From NCBI GenBank assembly GCA_000174895.1, contig ACOK01000115.1:88667-152666 (forward strand): 64,000 nt of DNA, read 5' to 3'. A program made the position numbers and the translations under genes. The notes beneath the pieces were generated by a model. That model saw only the letters and a list, made by a program, of their open reading frames with translations. It did not search any database and was not told the DNA's origin. Positions 42,480-51,776 of the stretch are shown in pieces; positions within the stretch are counted from its first letter, which is position 1, and each line of letters opens with the position of its first letter. The DNA is from Ruminococcus flavefaciens FD-1. GTDB lineage: Bacteria; Bacillota; Clostridia; Oscillospirales; Ruminococcaceae.

Positions 42480-43310
42480 TTGAAAACAATACTTAGAATA
42501 ATAAAGGTAATCATTGGAATTGCGACATTAGCAGCTTCAATTGCTTTCATTGGGGAAAGAATAGAGGAAATCAAATATAAAGGTGCTAAATTTTTCAGAA
42601 AGCCAACAGGAATCTATGAGAGATTCATTAAGCGTCCACTTGATTGCTTCTTGTCCTGCGGCGCTGCAATAGTTCTCTCTCCTGTATTGATCTACCTCAT
42701 AATTGCCGGTGCTATCAACATGAAGGGAAATCCTTTCTTCACACAGGACAGACCGGGAAGAATTGATCCTAATACAGGAAAAGAACGTATCTTCAAGCTT
42801 ATAAAGTTCAGATCTATGACAAATGAAAAGGATGCAGATGGTAATCTTTTGCCTGATGATAAGCGCTTGAAGGAATACGGTAGAAAACTCCGTGCAAGTT
42901 CATGTGATGAGCTTGGTGAACTTTTTAACATCATTAAAGGCGATATGGCGGTAGTTGGACCCAGACCTCAGCTTGTGAAAGATATGGTGTTTATGAACGA
43001 TGAGCAGAGAAAAAGACATACTGTCAGACAAGGCCTTACCGGCCTTGCCCAGTGTAATGGCCGAAATGGACTTTCCTGGGATAATAAGCTTCAGTATGAT
43101 ATTGACTACATAGAGAATGGCATTACATTTATTGGAGATGTAAAGATTATATATAGAACAGTTGAGAAAGTTTTCAAAAAAGAAGGAATAACAATGGATA
43201 ACATGGCTACTGCGGCTGATTATGGCGATTATCTGCTTAGTGAAGGCAGAGTTGATAGGACAGAATATGATCAGAAACAGCAGGAAGCTAAAGAATATGT
43301 GGTAGGGTGA
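42480..43310 (+). CDS. Priming sugar-phosphate transferase (PglC/WcaJ type)
   Basis: 276 residues. An N-terminal membrane helix, then KRPLDCFLSCGAAIVLSPVL (re-entrant helix), FKLIKFRSMT, DELGELFNIIKGDMAVVGPRP and QGLTGLAQCNGRN, the polyprenyl-phosphate hexose-1-phosphate transferase core. It links the first sugar phosphate to undecaprenyl phosphate at the inner face of the membrane and so starts repeat-unit synthesis. A C-terminal 45-residue extension is unusual. TTG 42480 is preferred as start: AAGGAG (42467-42472) is 7 bases upstream, against 1 base for ATG 42474. Confidence 0.9.
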   Translation: MKTILRIIKVIIGIATLAASIAFIGERIEEIKYKGAKFFRKPTGIYERFIKRPLDCFLSCGAAIVLSPVLIYLIIAGAINMKGNPFFTQDRPGRIDPNTGKERIFKLIKFRSMTNEKDADGNLLPDDKRLKEYGRKLRASSCDELGELFNIIKGDMAVVGPRPQLVKDMVFMNDEQRKRHTVRQGLTGLAQCNGRNGLSWDNKLQYDIDYIENGITFIGDVKIIYRTVEKVFKKEGITMDNMATAADYGDYLLSEGRVDRTEYDQKQQEAKEYVVG

Positions 43311-43318
43311 GAAAAAGT

Positions 43319-43840
43319 ATGAAACTATTAAAGTGGGTATATGAAAAGAAGAACAAGAAGCCTGCTCCATATTATTATGATTATTCTATTACAACAATTA
43401 TCTCTAAACCCTTTCGCAAATGGATAACAAACACAATAGCCTCTAATTGTCCATTCAACAATATACGCATTTTTTTATATAGATTATGCGGCTTTAAGAT
43501 CGGTAAGAATGTTTTCATAGGAATGCATAGTTATTTGGATGATATGTGTTATGACTTATTAAAAATTGGCGACAATGTCATTATTTCGTACGGAGTTTAC
43601 TTTGCTTGTCATGGAAGAAATCAGGGACATTATCCAATAATTGTGAAAGACAATGCTTATATCGGTATGAGAGCAAATATTATAAGCAAAAATGTAAACG
43701 GTTCTGAAAAAGGTGTTTGTATTGGAGAAAGAGCTGTAATAGGAGCCTGTACATTAGTAAATCGTGATGTTCCGGATGGAATGACAGCAGTCGGAATTCC
43801 ATGTAGGATTATAAAAAGTAAAGGTGACAAACATGAATGA
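43319..43840 (+). CDS. Left-handed beta-helix acetyltransferase
   Basis: 173 residues with hexapeptide repeats (IGKNVFIG, IGDNVIIS, VKDNAYIG, IGERAVIGACTLV) and the end VNRDVPDGMTAVGIPCRII, the usual finish of the maltose/serine O-acetyltransferase family. It probably acetylates a sugar of the repeat unit. AGGGTGAG precedes ATG 43319; the GTG at 43307 is less suitable. Confidence 0.85.
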   Translation: MKLLKWVYEKKNKKPAPYYYDYSITTIISKPFRKWITNTIASNCPFNNIRIFLYRLCGFKIGKNVFIGMHSYLDDMCYDLLKIGDNVIISYGVYFACHGRNQGHYPIIVKDNAYIGMRANIISKNVNGSEKGVCIGERAVIGACTLVNRDVPDGMTAVGIPCRIIKSKGDKHE

Positions 43841-44594
43841 TTTAGTATCTATAATTATGCCATCATATAATACAGCAAAATACATAGAACAGACTATTGA
43901 TTCAGTTTTATCTCAGACATATAAGAATTGGGAACTTATAATTGTAGATGATTGCTCTACGGATAATACCGATGAAGTTGTTGAGAAATACCTTGTTGAT
44001 AAACGGATAAAGTATCTGAAGAATGAACACAACTCAGGTGCTGCGGTTAGTCGAAACAGAGCATTGAGAGAAGCAAAAGGAAAATGGATTGCTTTCCTGG
44101 ATTCAGATGACTTATGGATGCCGGAAAAACTGATGTGGCAGATAAAGTTTATGAAAAAGCATGACTATCACTTTTCATATACAAACTATTTGGAGATAGA
44201 TGAAAGTGGAAAAGCTAACGGTTTAACCGTCACAGGTCCTAGGCGGATCACGAAAACAGGGATGTATAATTATTGCTGGCCCGGATGTCTAACAGTTATG
44301 TATGATAGAGAGTATATCGGATCAATTCAGATCGCTGATATTAAGAAGAACAATGACTATGCTATGTGGCTGAAAGTGTGTCAGAAGGCAGACTGCTATC
44401 TGCTGAATAAGTGCTTAGCGAAATATCGTAAAGGAAGACAAGGTAGTGTTAGTAGCCATAGTATCAAGACGATGATTGGATGGCACTACAAGTTGTTTCA
44501 TGAAGCCGAAGGACAGAGTGTACTAGCATCAGTGTTCAACACTGGAAGAAATTTGGTGTTTGGATTTTATAAGAAGAAAAGGTATGTTAAGTAG
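43833..44594 (+). CDS. Family 2 glycosyltransferase
   Basis: 253 residues; GT-A fold with VSIIMPSYNTAKYIEQTI, LIIVDDCSTDNT and the DxD FLDSDDLW. This is the TuaG/EpsE-like group of soluble GT2 enzymes that add a sugar to the lipid-linked intermediate. AAAGGTG precedes ATG 43833. It overlaps the acetyltransferase gene by 8 bases. Confidence 0.9.
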   Translation: MNDLVSIIMPSYNTAKYIEQTIDSVLSQTYKNWELIIVDDCSTDNTDEVVEKYLVDKRIKYLKNEHNSGAAVSRNRALREAKGKWIAFLDSDDLWMPEKLMWQIKFMKKHDYHFSYTNYLEIDESGKANGLTVTGPRRITKTGMYNYCWPGCLTVMYDREYIGSIQIADIKKNNDYAMWLKVCQKADCYLLNKCLAKYRKGRQGSVSSHSIKTMIGWHYKLFHEAEGQSVLASVFNTGRNLVFGFYKKKRYVK

Positions 44595-44605
44595 GTGGAA
44601 GTAAT

Positions 44606-45715
44606 ATGATAGTTGCATTTACAAGAAGTTCGACAATATTTGATGACTCTAGGGCAAGTAAGGAGCTATTTGCTTTCTTAGAGGCGGGATATAAGGTTAT
44701 TGTATTCGGATGGGACAGGAGCGGAAAAGCAGTAGTAGAATGCACTGAGCTTTTTAAAGAATATAAAGATAGTATTAGATTCAAGTTCTATTCAGGAAGC
44801 GCCGGAGAATCTAAAATATCAAAAATAGTTTCTCGAATGAAATGGAATAAATGGCTTAAGAGCCAACTCGCTTTGCTCAAACACATTGATATTATTCATG
44901 CCTGCGATTATGATACAGGATGTGCAGTAAGAAAAATCGCCAATAGAATGAAAATAAAATATGTGTATGATATTTATGATTACTATGTTGATGCGCATCC
45001 AGTACCTGCCGCTTTGAAAAACATAATAGAAAATGACGAGACTAGAATAATAAATGATGCGACAGCAACTATTATATGTACTGAAGAAAGAAAAGCGCAG
45101 ATAAAAAAAGCTTCTCCACAGAAACTTATCGTTATTCATAACTCTCCAGAAGTCGAAGAACTGACTTCGTGTAATATACAATACGATTATGTATACTGTG
45201 GAAGTCTATATGGCGGAAGATTGATAGAAGAAATACTTTCTAATTATCCGGATAATTGTAACTTAAAATTTGTTTTCGCCGGATATGGTGAGTACAAAGG
45301 GATTGCTGCAGAACTATGCTCCAAGTATGAAAACTTTCAATATCTAGGTGCTATTCCATATTCAGAAGTTATAGAAGCTGAAAAGAAGAGTAAAGTTATT
45401 TCTGCGATTTATGAGCCCAGCAAACGAAATCATCAACTATGCGCACCTAATAAATTCTATGAAGCTTTGGCATTAGGAAAACCTGTTATTGTGTGCAGAG
45501 GGACAGGAATTGATTCAGTAGTAAAGAAATACAAGATAGGGTTAGTTATTGAGTATACAGCAGATAGTTTTTATTCTGCACTGGAAACACTTTTGAAAAA
45601 TGAAGACCTTTGCATGGAAATGGGAAAAAGAGGCAGAAAACTGTATGACGAAAAGTTTAAGTGGAGCATTATGAAAAATAGGCTGTTAGAAACATACTAT
45701 TCGATACTAGAATAA
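44606..45715 (+). CDS. GT-B glycosyltransferase (GT4-like)
   Basis: 369 residues. N-terminal Rossmann half with HIIHACDYDTG; C-terminal half with DYVYCGSLYGGR, FVFAGYGEY and the E-x7-E-like region CAPNKFYEALALGKPVIV. It transfers a sugar from a nucleotide donor onto the growing unit. AGGTGGAAGTAAT precedes the ATG. Last gene before a 304-bp gap carrying a small insertion element. Confidence 0.85.
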   Translation: MIVAFTRSSTIFDDSRASKELFAFLEAGYKVIVFGWDRSGKAVVECTELFKEYKDSIRFKFYSGSAGESKISKIVSRMKWNKWLKSQLALLKHIDIIHACDYDTGCAVRKIANRMKIKYVYDIYDYYVDAHPVPAALKNIIENDETRIINDATATIICTEERKAQIKKASPQKLIVIHNSPEVEELTSCNIQYDYVYCGSLYGGRLIEEILSNYPDNCNLKFVFAGYGEYKGIAAELCSKYENFQYLGAIPYSEVIEAEKKSKVISAIYEPSKRNHQLCAPNKFYEALALGKPVIVCRGTGIDSVVKKYKIGLVIEYTADSFYSALETLLKNEDLCMEMGKRGRKLYDEKFKWSIMKNRLLETYYSILE

Positions 45716-46019
45716 ATTTTGGCAAACAAACTTACACACGATGCTCAGTTATAAGAGTGTGCTAGAGAGTAGTTAATATTGGGAGTTGTATTTATGAAGT
45801 CGTTTATTTAGCAATAAACAGTCATAATACTACGCTTATAGATAGTAGACCTGTTCGGAAATTTTTATTCGATCTAAACGGAATCTTTGTAGCATGAGAA
45901 AATAAGCGATAATACTTCTTTTGTCTGCCATGCCTCTAAGCCATTGTTTGAGGTTATCGAACAGATCTAGTCAATATAAAATGAGTATAATTCTATTGTA
46001 GGGAGTGCCTATATAATCA
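45716..46019. other. Gap within the capsule operon
   Basis: No gene. It contains the 122-bp inverted-repeat element at 45847-45968. No promoter of good quality is seen, so the downstream genes probably depend on read-through. Confidence 0.5.
45847..45968. mobile_element. 122-bp MITE-like element or transposon fragment
   Basis: Ends AGACCTGTTCG (45847-45857) and CGAACAGATCT (45958-45968) are inverted repeats with one mismatch; AGT flanks both sides as a possible 3-bp target duplication. The minus strand reads protein-like through most of it (NLKQWLRGMADKRSIIAYF), so it may be an internally deleted insertion sequence. No transposase gene is present. Confidence 0.55.
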
Positions 46020-47465
46020 ATGGAGAACGATAAAAATAGATTTAAATATATGTTCTGCTTAGCATCGCTAGTTGCAATAATTAATGTGATGTTTTGTACA
46101 AATCAAGCAGTTGGAACAATAATCACTATAATAGAAGGCTTGATTTTGTTATATTTAGCCCTGCAACGAAAAATAGCAGTGTTCATTTCATTTTTTGTGA
46201 TTTTTGTAAGCAACTGCATGGAATTCTCACAGTTTGTAGGGAACAATTCATTATATAACATAAAATCAATTAGATTAGGCGGAGTAAACATTGCTGCATG
46301 GATGTTGTTAATCTTATTAATGTCTATTTTCACTTCTCCATTCAAGATAAGTGAAACAAAAGATAAGCAACCATTGTTCCATAAATATGGAAAAAATATG
46401 GTGCTTGTTAATGTGATGGCCACAATTGTTGGATTTATTGGACTGCTGTTTAATGATAACGGAATCCGGACTGTTCCCGGATATATGTCAAGCTATTTTG
46501 GCGTCATATATTCCTCGCTATTTATTCCGATTACTATTTTTTGTGGCCTTGTCTATGTGACTAGTTATGAAAAGGGTAAACTATCGTTTATTTATTCTGC
46601 TTTGCAAGCAACACTTTTAGCGAGTGCAGTACAAATTTGTTTTTCATTTATATTTGGATATTATGGCAGATATGGAGGAGTTGATACATTATTGACATCA
46701 ACTTTATATTTCCTTTTGCCTTTGTTGCTATTAGTATCAGACGATAGCATTGTGTTTAAACCATTTACAATCATTATTACTGTGGCAGGAACAATTCTTA
46801 CACTGTTTTTTAATACAAATGGCAAGGAAATCTTAACTGTTGCCATTGTAATCGCTTTTTTAATAGGTAGATTGCTAAAAGATAAAAAACTTTCATCAAA
46901 GGTGCTGGCCATTTGCATTGTTGGAGGAATATTTATCGTAATACCTGTTGCCCTTTCCTACCTTGTTCAAAACAGTATTATTTTTCGATCGAAATATGTT
47001 CAATCAATTGGCATGATGAATGTATTTGATAAAAACTGGCTGATCAATTTGCCAGGCTCTCCACGCGCGCGGGTTGAAGAATTACGAGATGTTGCAATCG
47101 AACTCGTTGGTAAACCATGGTTCTTATTTACAGGAAAGGGTTATTTAGGATCAATAATTGATCACACTAATTATTTTTCCACACTGACAAGTAATGTGGG
47201 GCTTTTTTCAGATATTGAGTGGACACATGGAATATATTATAATTTGCACGAACTTTCAAGTAACATTCTAATGTTTGGTTTTATTGGAATAGTATATTCT
47301 GCATCTTTAATAAAGACCATCCGTCAGAAAAAAATAAATAATGGTTGGATTATTGTGGGAGCCTATTGGTTTTTACTTTTGTTTGGATATTCATTTACAT
47401 TGTGTACATTTGGTACTACAGCTTATTTGATAGGACTAATGGATAGAAATCTCATTGACGAATAA
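46020..47465 (+). CDS. Wzy-like polysaccharide polymerase
   Basis: 481 residues, about eleven hydrophobic helices separated by short loops and one large extracytoplasmic loop near residues 320-400 (SPRARVEELRDVAIELVGK). This topology is that of O-antigen/capsule polymerases, which join lipid-linked repeat units outside the membrane. Sequence conservation in the family is low, so the call rests on topology and position before the flippase. The Shine-Dalgarno is weak (GGGAG about 15 bases upstream). Base composition is AT-richer than the operon start. Confidence 0.75.
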   Translation: MENDKNRFKYMFCLASLVAIINVMFCTNQAVGTIITIIEGLILLYLALQRKIAVFISFFVIFVSNCMEFSQFVGNNSLYNIKSIRLGGVNIAAWMLLILLMSIFTSPFKISETKDKQPLFHKYGKNMVLVNVMATIVGFIGLLFNDNGIRTVPGYMSSYFGVIYSSLFIPITIFCGLVYVTSYEKGKLSFIYSALQATLLASAVQICFSFIFGYYGRYGGVDTLLTSTLYFLLPLLLLVSDDSIVFKPFTIIITVAGTILTLFFNTNGKEILTVAIVIAFLIGRLLKDKKLSSKVLAICIVGGIFIVIPVALSYLVQNSIIFRSKYVQSIGMMNVFDKNWLINLPGSPRARVEELRDVAIELVGKPWFLFTGKGYLGSIIDHTNYFSTLTSNVGLFSDIEWTHGIYYNLHELSSNILMFGFIGIVYSASLIKTIRQKKINNGWIIVGAYWFLLLFGYSFTLCTFGTTAYLIGLMDRNLIDE

Positions 47466-47493
47466 TATAATTAACTACTAGGAAGGAATGTGT

Positions 47494-49005
47494 ATGAGAA
47501 GACAAAAGGTTGCGATTAACGCTATAGCTGGATTATTGTTGCAATTAGTGATGATAGTATATGGTTTTGTGTTTCCGCGTCTAGTAATTAGCGAATATGG
47601 CTCTAGTACAAATGGATTATTACAATCAATATCACAGTTTTTATCATATATATCGCTTTTGGATGCAGGTGTCAGTGCAGTTATCAGAGCGAAGCTCTAT
47701 AAGCCGTTGTCGCAAAATGATACAAAGGGCGTTCAACTAATTGTTAACGCTGCAAAAAAATTCTATAAAAAAATTGCTGTTACATTCTTAATCTACATTG
47801 CTTTTGTCGCAATCATATTACCGTTTACCTATGGCAAGTATTTTGATAAGTTATTCACTGCCTCTTTGATTATTATAATTGCCCTTTCTACTTTTGCAGA
47901 ATACTTTTTTGGGATTTCCTATACTGTGCTTTTAGAAGCGGATCAGCGGAAATATATATCGTATTGTATTCAGATTATATCCGTGGTTTTAAATATCATT
48001 GCATCTGTAGTACTTATTAGAACAGGTGTGTCTATTCATATTGTGAAATTAGTAACAGCTTTTTTATTCGTGCTAAGGCCAGTCGCACTCTCTGTATATT
48101 GTAATCATAAATATCATTTTGATAAGACACTGACAGAGACATGTGAAATAGAGAACAAGTGGTCAGGACTAGGTCACCATATTGCTTATTTTCTTCATTC
48201 CCATACAGATGTTGTTTTATTAACGTTCGTTAAAGGTCCGCTTATCGTTTCAGTGTATTCTGTGTATAATATGATAGTCAGTGCAATTCGCCAAGTGATT
48301 TTTTATCTATCTGGAGGAGTTGAAGCCGCTTTTGGCAATATGATTGCTAAGAAAGAAAGTGACTCTCTATACAAAGGATTAAAAATATATGAGTTGTTGA
48401 TTTACTCGTTGACAACAGTATTCTATACTACAGCTGCTCTTTCAATCTTTAAGTTTGTTGAGATATATACAAGAGGAGTCGAAGATACAAATTATTATAT
48501 TCCTACTGCTGCGATTGTTCTGATAATAGCGGAAGCTTTATATTGTATCAGGAGACCTTATGAAGCAATTGTTATGGCAGCAGGTAAATTAAAAGAGACA
48601 ATGAATGGCGCATTTGCTGAAGCAGGGATAAATGTTATAATATCAATCATTCTTGTTTGGAAGCTTGGAATACTGGGTGTGGCATTAGGAACACTTGTAG
48701 CGATGCTTTTCAGAACTATTCAATATGCAAATTTCGTTTCAAAAGAGATCGTTGATCGGGAAATAGGCGTTTTTGTAAAAAATCTTGTTGTTTATATCTG
48801 TATGGCGTTATTTATATATTATATTGGCGACTTCCTAGTGTTCAAATGTAACACATATATCCAGTGGGCTTTATGGGCGTTTTGCATTTTCCTGATTGCA
48901 AGTAGTATTGTCTTTGTAGGAGATTATTTGTTTTTTCACAAAGAGTCTACCGAATTATTATCAATGGTTACTAGTTTATTTGTAAAAAAGAAAAAGCAAA
49001 ATTAA
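47494..49005 (+). CDS. Wzx-like polysaccharide flippase
   Basis: 503 residues with 12-14 membrane helices; INAIAGLLLQLVMIVYGFVF, VISEYGSSTNGLLQSISQFL and LDAGVSAVIRAKLYKPL match the start of MATE-like Wzx/RfbX exporters. It flips lipid-linked units across the membrane. AAGGAATGTGT favours ATG 47494 over the ATG at 47488. It follows Wzy directly. Confidence 0.85.
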   Translation: MRRQKVAINAIAGLLLQLVMIVYGFVFPRLVISEYGSSTNGLLQSISQFLSYISLLDAGVSAVIRAKLYKPLSQNDTKGVQLIVNAAKKFYKKIAVTFLIYIAFVAIILPFTYGKYFDKLFTASLIIIIALSTFAEYFFGISYTVLLEADQRKYISYCIQIISVVLNIIASVVLIRTGVSIHIVKLVTAFLFVLRPVALSVYCNHKYHFDKTLTETCEIENKWSGLGHHIAYFLHSHTDVVLLTFVKGPLIVSVYSVYNMIVSAIRQVIFYLSGGVEAAFGNMIAKKESDSLYKGLKIYELLIYSLTTVFYTTAALSIFKFVEIYTRGVEDTNYYIPTAAIVLIIAEALYCIRRPYEAIVMAAGKLKETMNGAFAEAGINVIISIILVWKLGILGVALGTLVAMLFRTIQYANFVSKEIVDREIGVFVKNLVVYICMALFIYYIGDFLVFKCNTYIQWALWAFCIFLIASSIVFVGDYLFFHKESTELLSMVTSLFVKKKKQN

Positions 49006-49047
49006 GCGAAACTTTTTTCGGAAGCATAAAGAAAGGAACTATAAGGG

Positions 49048-50133
49048 ATGAAAGTGCTTTATTATAATTGTGTTTATAGACCAGGACATTTCTATTATGA
49101 CACTAAATTAATAACATATCTTGCAGCGTCCACCGATGAATTGATAGTTCTTCAGCCATCAAAATGGTTTGAAGAGAAATATGATAATGTGACTTTTATC
49201 AATAAAGCTGTATCACAGAAAAAAAAGCCTGGATTAAGAAGAATCTCAACATGGACTAGATCCTTTCTTAATTCAGTGCTTGCAATTCGAGAAATCAAAA
49301 AACAGAAACCGGATGCTGTTGTGGTTGGAGAATACGAACTATCAACATTTTGGTTAACGATCAAAAAGTTGACATCAATCTGTAAAACAGTGGTTATAGT
49401 GCATCATAATAATATAGACCAAATTTCTAAAAACGAAAGAAAGAAAAGACTGTTTTACACATATAAGGATAAAGTTGTTCACTGCACATTAGAACCATTC
49501 ATTTCTGACTTTGTCTGTGACCAATTTGAAATTGATCGTAAAAGAGTTGTATGTTGGCCTCACCCATCTGAAAGCCTGAATCCTTCAGAAGCTCTATCGG
49601 TTCCACAGAATAAGAAAACATATGATCTCATAGGATTAAGTCAGAGCAACGATGAGCAGTTAATTGATCATTTGATAAAACTTGAAAAAGCTGAATTACC
49701 ATTTCAGAAATCCGGTCTGCGTGTTCTGCTCAAGTCGAAGGTTCAGACTTTTGATAATGGGTCACTAACTGTGATTAAGGGGTGGATTGATACAGATACC
49801 TATAAAAAGTATTACCAAAATGCTAAATGCGTTTTGGTAGCTTTTCCTCAATCATATCAATATAGAGTGAGTGCGACGCTAATTGAAGCTATAAGGGATA
49901 AAATTCCGATAATCGGTGCTGATATTCAACTTATAAAGTACTATAATAGTATTTTTCCTAATATTTGTTCCATATATCGCGAAAGTTCTTTTGTAGATGA
50001 TGTTCTACACTCTTTAGTCCGATCAAAAGAACAGGAAAACGAATTTTCAAAGTTTATAGAAACACATAGTGATGAATACATCGCAGGTATAATAAAACAT
50101 GATTTGTTACAACTGATGAATAACACTATATAA
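49048..50133 (+). CDS. Putative GT-B glycosyltransferase
   Basis: 361 residues with the two-domain layout of GT4-like enzymes (PDAVVVGEYELSTFW, IVHHNN, then LKSKVQTFDNG and YRVSATLIEAIRDKIPIIGAD near the donor site), but the usual E-x7-E is weak. It sits between the flippase and LicD in the same direction, consistent with repeat-unit assembly. AAAGGAACTATAAGGG precedes the ATG. Confidence 0.65.
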   Translation: MKVLYYNCVYRPGHFYYDTKLITYLAASTDELIVLQPSKWFEEKYDNVTFINKAVSQKKKPGLRRISTWTRSFLNSVLAIREIKKQKPDAVVVGEYELSTFWLTIKKLTSICKTVVIVHHNNIDQISKNERKKRLFYTYKDKVVHCTLEPFISDFVCDQFEIDRKRVVCWPHPSESLNPSEALSVPQNKKTYDLIGLSQSNDEQLIDHLIKLEKAELPFQKSGLRVLLKSKVQTFDNGSLTVIKGWIDTDTYKKYYQNAKCVLVAFPQSYQYRVSATLIEAIRDKIPIIGADIQLIKYYNSIFPNICSIYRESSFVDDVLHSLVRSKEQENEFSKFIETHSDEYIAGIIKHDLLQLMNNTI

Positions 50134-50158
50134 GATTTGAAAGGAGACAAGTATAAAA

Positions 50159-50998
50159 ATGTCTGATGAAATTAAGGCTTCTGAATTGCATGACAGATTA
50201 TTAACCATCGCTAAATTCTTCCATAATTTTTGTGTTGATAACGAAATTCGCTACTATATGTTAGGCGGCACTATGCTTGGTGCTGCAAGACACAAAGGAT
50301 TTATTCCGTGGGACGATGACATGGATTTTGGGATACCAAGAGAAGACTATAATCGGTTTATTAACTTGATTCAGTCGAATAATAGCGAATATGAAGTGCG
50401 TTTCTACATAAATACTGACAATTCCCCCATGCATTATGCCAAACTAATCGACCGAAATACTACGTTGATTGAAAATAACTATAGGAATTATATTGAAGGC
50501 CTCTATATTGATATTTTTCCTTTGGATGCGGCTGATATACATTCAGTCTGTGGAAAAATACTTGCGAAGAGAATTGCTTATAAACATGCACTTATTATGA
50601 ACCACTGTACTACATCAACAAAAAAAGGTTTTATGAGGAGTTTGTTTAATGCGTATGCGAAAAAGTGTAATTTGAAAAGGGCGCATGAGTCATTAGAGCG
50701 ACTTATGACGAAAAATAGCGGGAAAAATCTGCCCTTTGTAGCAAACTACCTAGGTGCATGGGGAATAAAGGAAATAGTTCCCACAGCTATTATTGGCAAC
50801 CCGACTTTATACGTCTTTGAGGATACTGAATTCTACGGGGTAGAGGATTATGATGGGTATTTAACATCATTGTATGGTAATTATATGGCGTTACCTCCGA
50901 AAGAAAAAAGAGTATTCAAACACGGTTTTTATTATTTGGATTTATTTACGCCGTATCGTCAATATATATCGAACACTGAAAAGAATAGCAGAGGATAA
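50159..50998 (+). CDS. LicD-family phosphotransferase
   Basis: 279 residues with the LicD hallmark YYMLGGTMLGAARHKGFIPW followed by DDDMDFGIPREDY, the nucleotidyltransferase-fold GG-x-DDD motif. LicD enzymes add phosphocholine or related CDP-activated groups to glycans. The cytidylyltransferase gene next door could supply the donor. AAAGGAGA precedes the ATG. Confidence 0.9.
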   Translation: MSDEIKASELHDRLLTIAKFFHNFCVDNEIRYYMLGGTMLGAARHKGFIPWDDDMDFGIPREDYNRFINLIQSNNSEYEVRFYINTDNSPMHYAKLIDRNTTLIENNYRNYIEGLYIDIFPLDAADIHSVCGKILAKRIAYKHALIMNHCTTSTKKGFMRSLFNAYAKKCNLKRAHESLERLMTKNSGKNLPFVANYLGAWGIKEIVPTAIIGNPTLYVFEDTEFYGVEDYDGYLTSLYGNYMALPPKEKRVFKHGFYYLDLFTPYRQYISNTEKNSRG

Positions 50999-51112
50999 CA
51001 CATGATTGCTGTTTCGAATTGAAGTAATAGCAGAACCACTAACCTTTTCAGCGATTTGAAAGTGTATCTTATGAATTATGCTGAGCGGTTTTCGAACGTA
51101 AAGGAGTTAAAA

Positions 51113-51565
51113 ATGAAAAGAGTAATTACCTACGGAACTTTCGACTTGCTACATTATGGCCATATAAATCTTCTGAAGAGAGCAAAGGCGCTCGGAGATT
51201 ATTTGATTGTGGTTATCTCCTCCGATAAGTTCAATTGGAATGAAAAGCACAAGAAATGCTATTTCACATATGAGCAGAGAAAAGCGCTTGTTGAGGCAAT
51301 TCGATATGTAGATCTTGTTATTCCGGAGGAGAGCTGGAATCAGAAACGTTCCGATATGCATGAGTATCACATCGATACTTTTGTTATGGGCGATGACTGG
51401 AAAGGAAAATTCGATTTCCTGAAGGAGGAAGGCGTCGAAGTTGTTTATCTTCCTCGCACACCAGAGATTAGTAGCAGCCAGATCAAGAAAGATTTATATG
51501 ATGCAAATGCCGTTGACGGTGAAAGTAAAATGAGCCACGATGACATTAATACTGATCCAAAGTAA
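51113..51565 (+). CDS. TagD-like cytidylyltransferase
   Basis: 150 residues: RVITYGTFDLLHYGHINLLK with the HxGH motif (HYGH), and RTPEISSSQIKKDL, matching the RTxGISTTxI block of glycerol-3-phosphate cytidylyltransferases. It would make CDP-glycerol (or a similar CDP-alcohol) for transfer by LicD. AAAGGAG before ATG 51113 decides the start; an upstream ATG at 51071 and TTG at 51056 lack such a site. The 211 bases after it hold nothing clear. Confidence 0.85.
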   Translation: MKRVITYGTFDLLHYGHINLLKRAKALGDYLIVVISSDKFNWNEKHKKCYFTYEQRKALVEAIRYVDLVIPEESWNQKRSDMHEYHIDTFVMGDDWKGKFDFLKEEGVEVVYLPRTPEISSSQIKKDLYDANAVDGESKMSHDDINTDPK

Positions 51566-51776
51566 AGTGAACTACGGCGCTGGCTTGAGAATACGTTTAT
51601 AAGGCAATCGAATACTATACTCAATAGTTGTTATGTATTATGTAAAAGTGCAGAAATTTTCAATTTTCCGTATTATTAATGACAGCATAATACGTTTAAT
51701 ATAATTCTATTTCTGTACCGTTAAGATAATTATACGCTAAAAATTGGATGGAATATTAGGATGGAGTGATAATATT

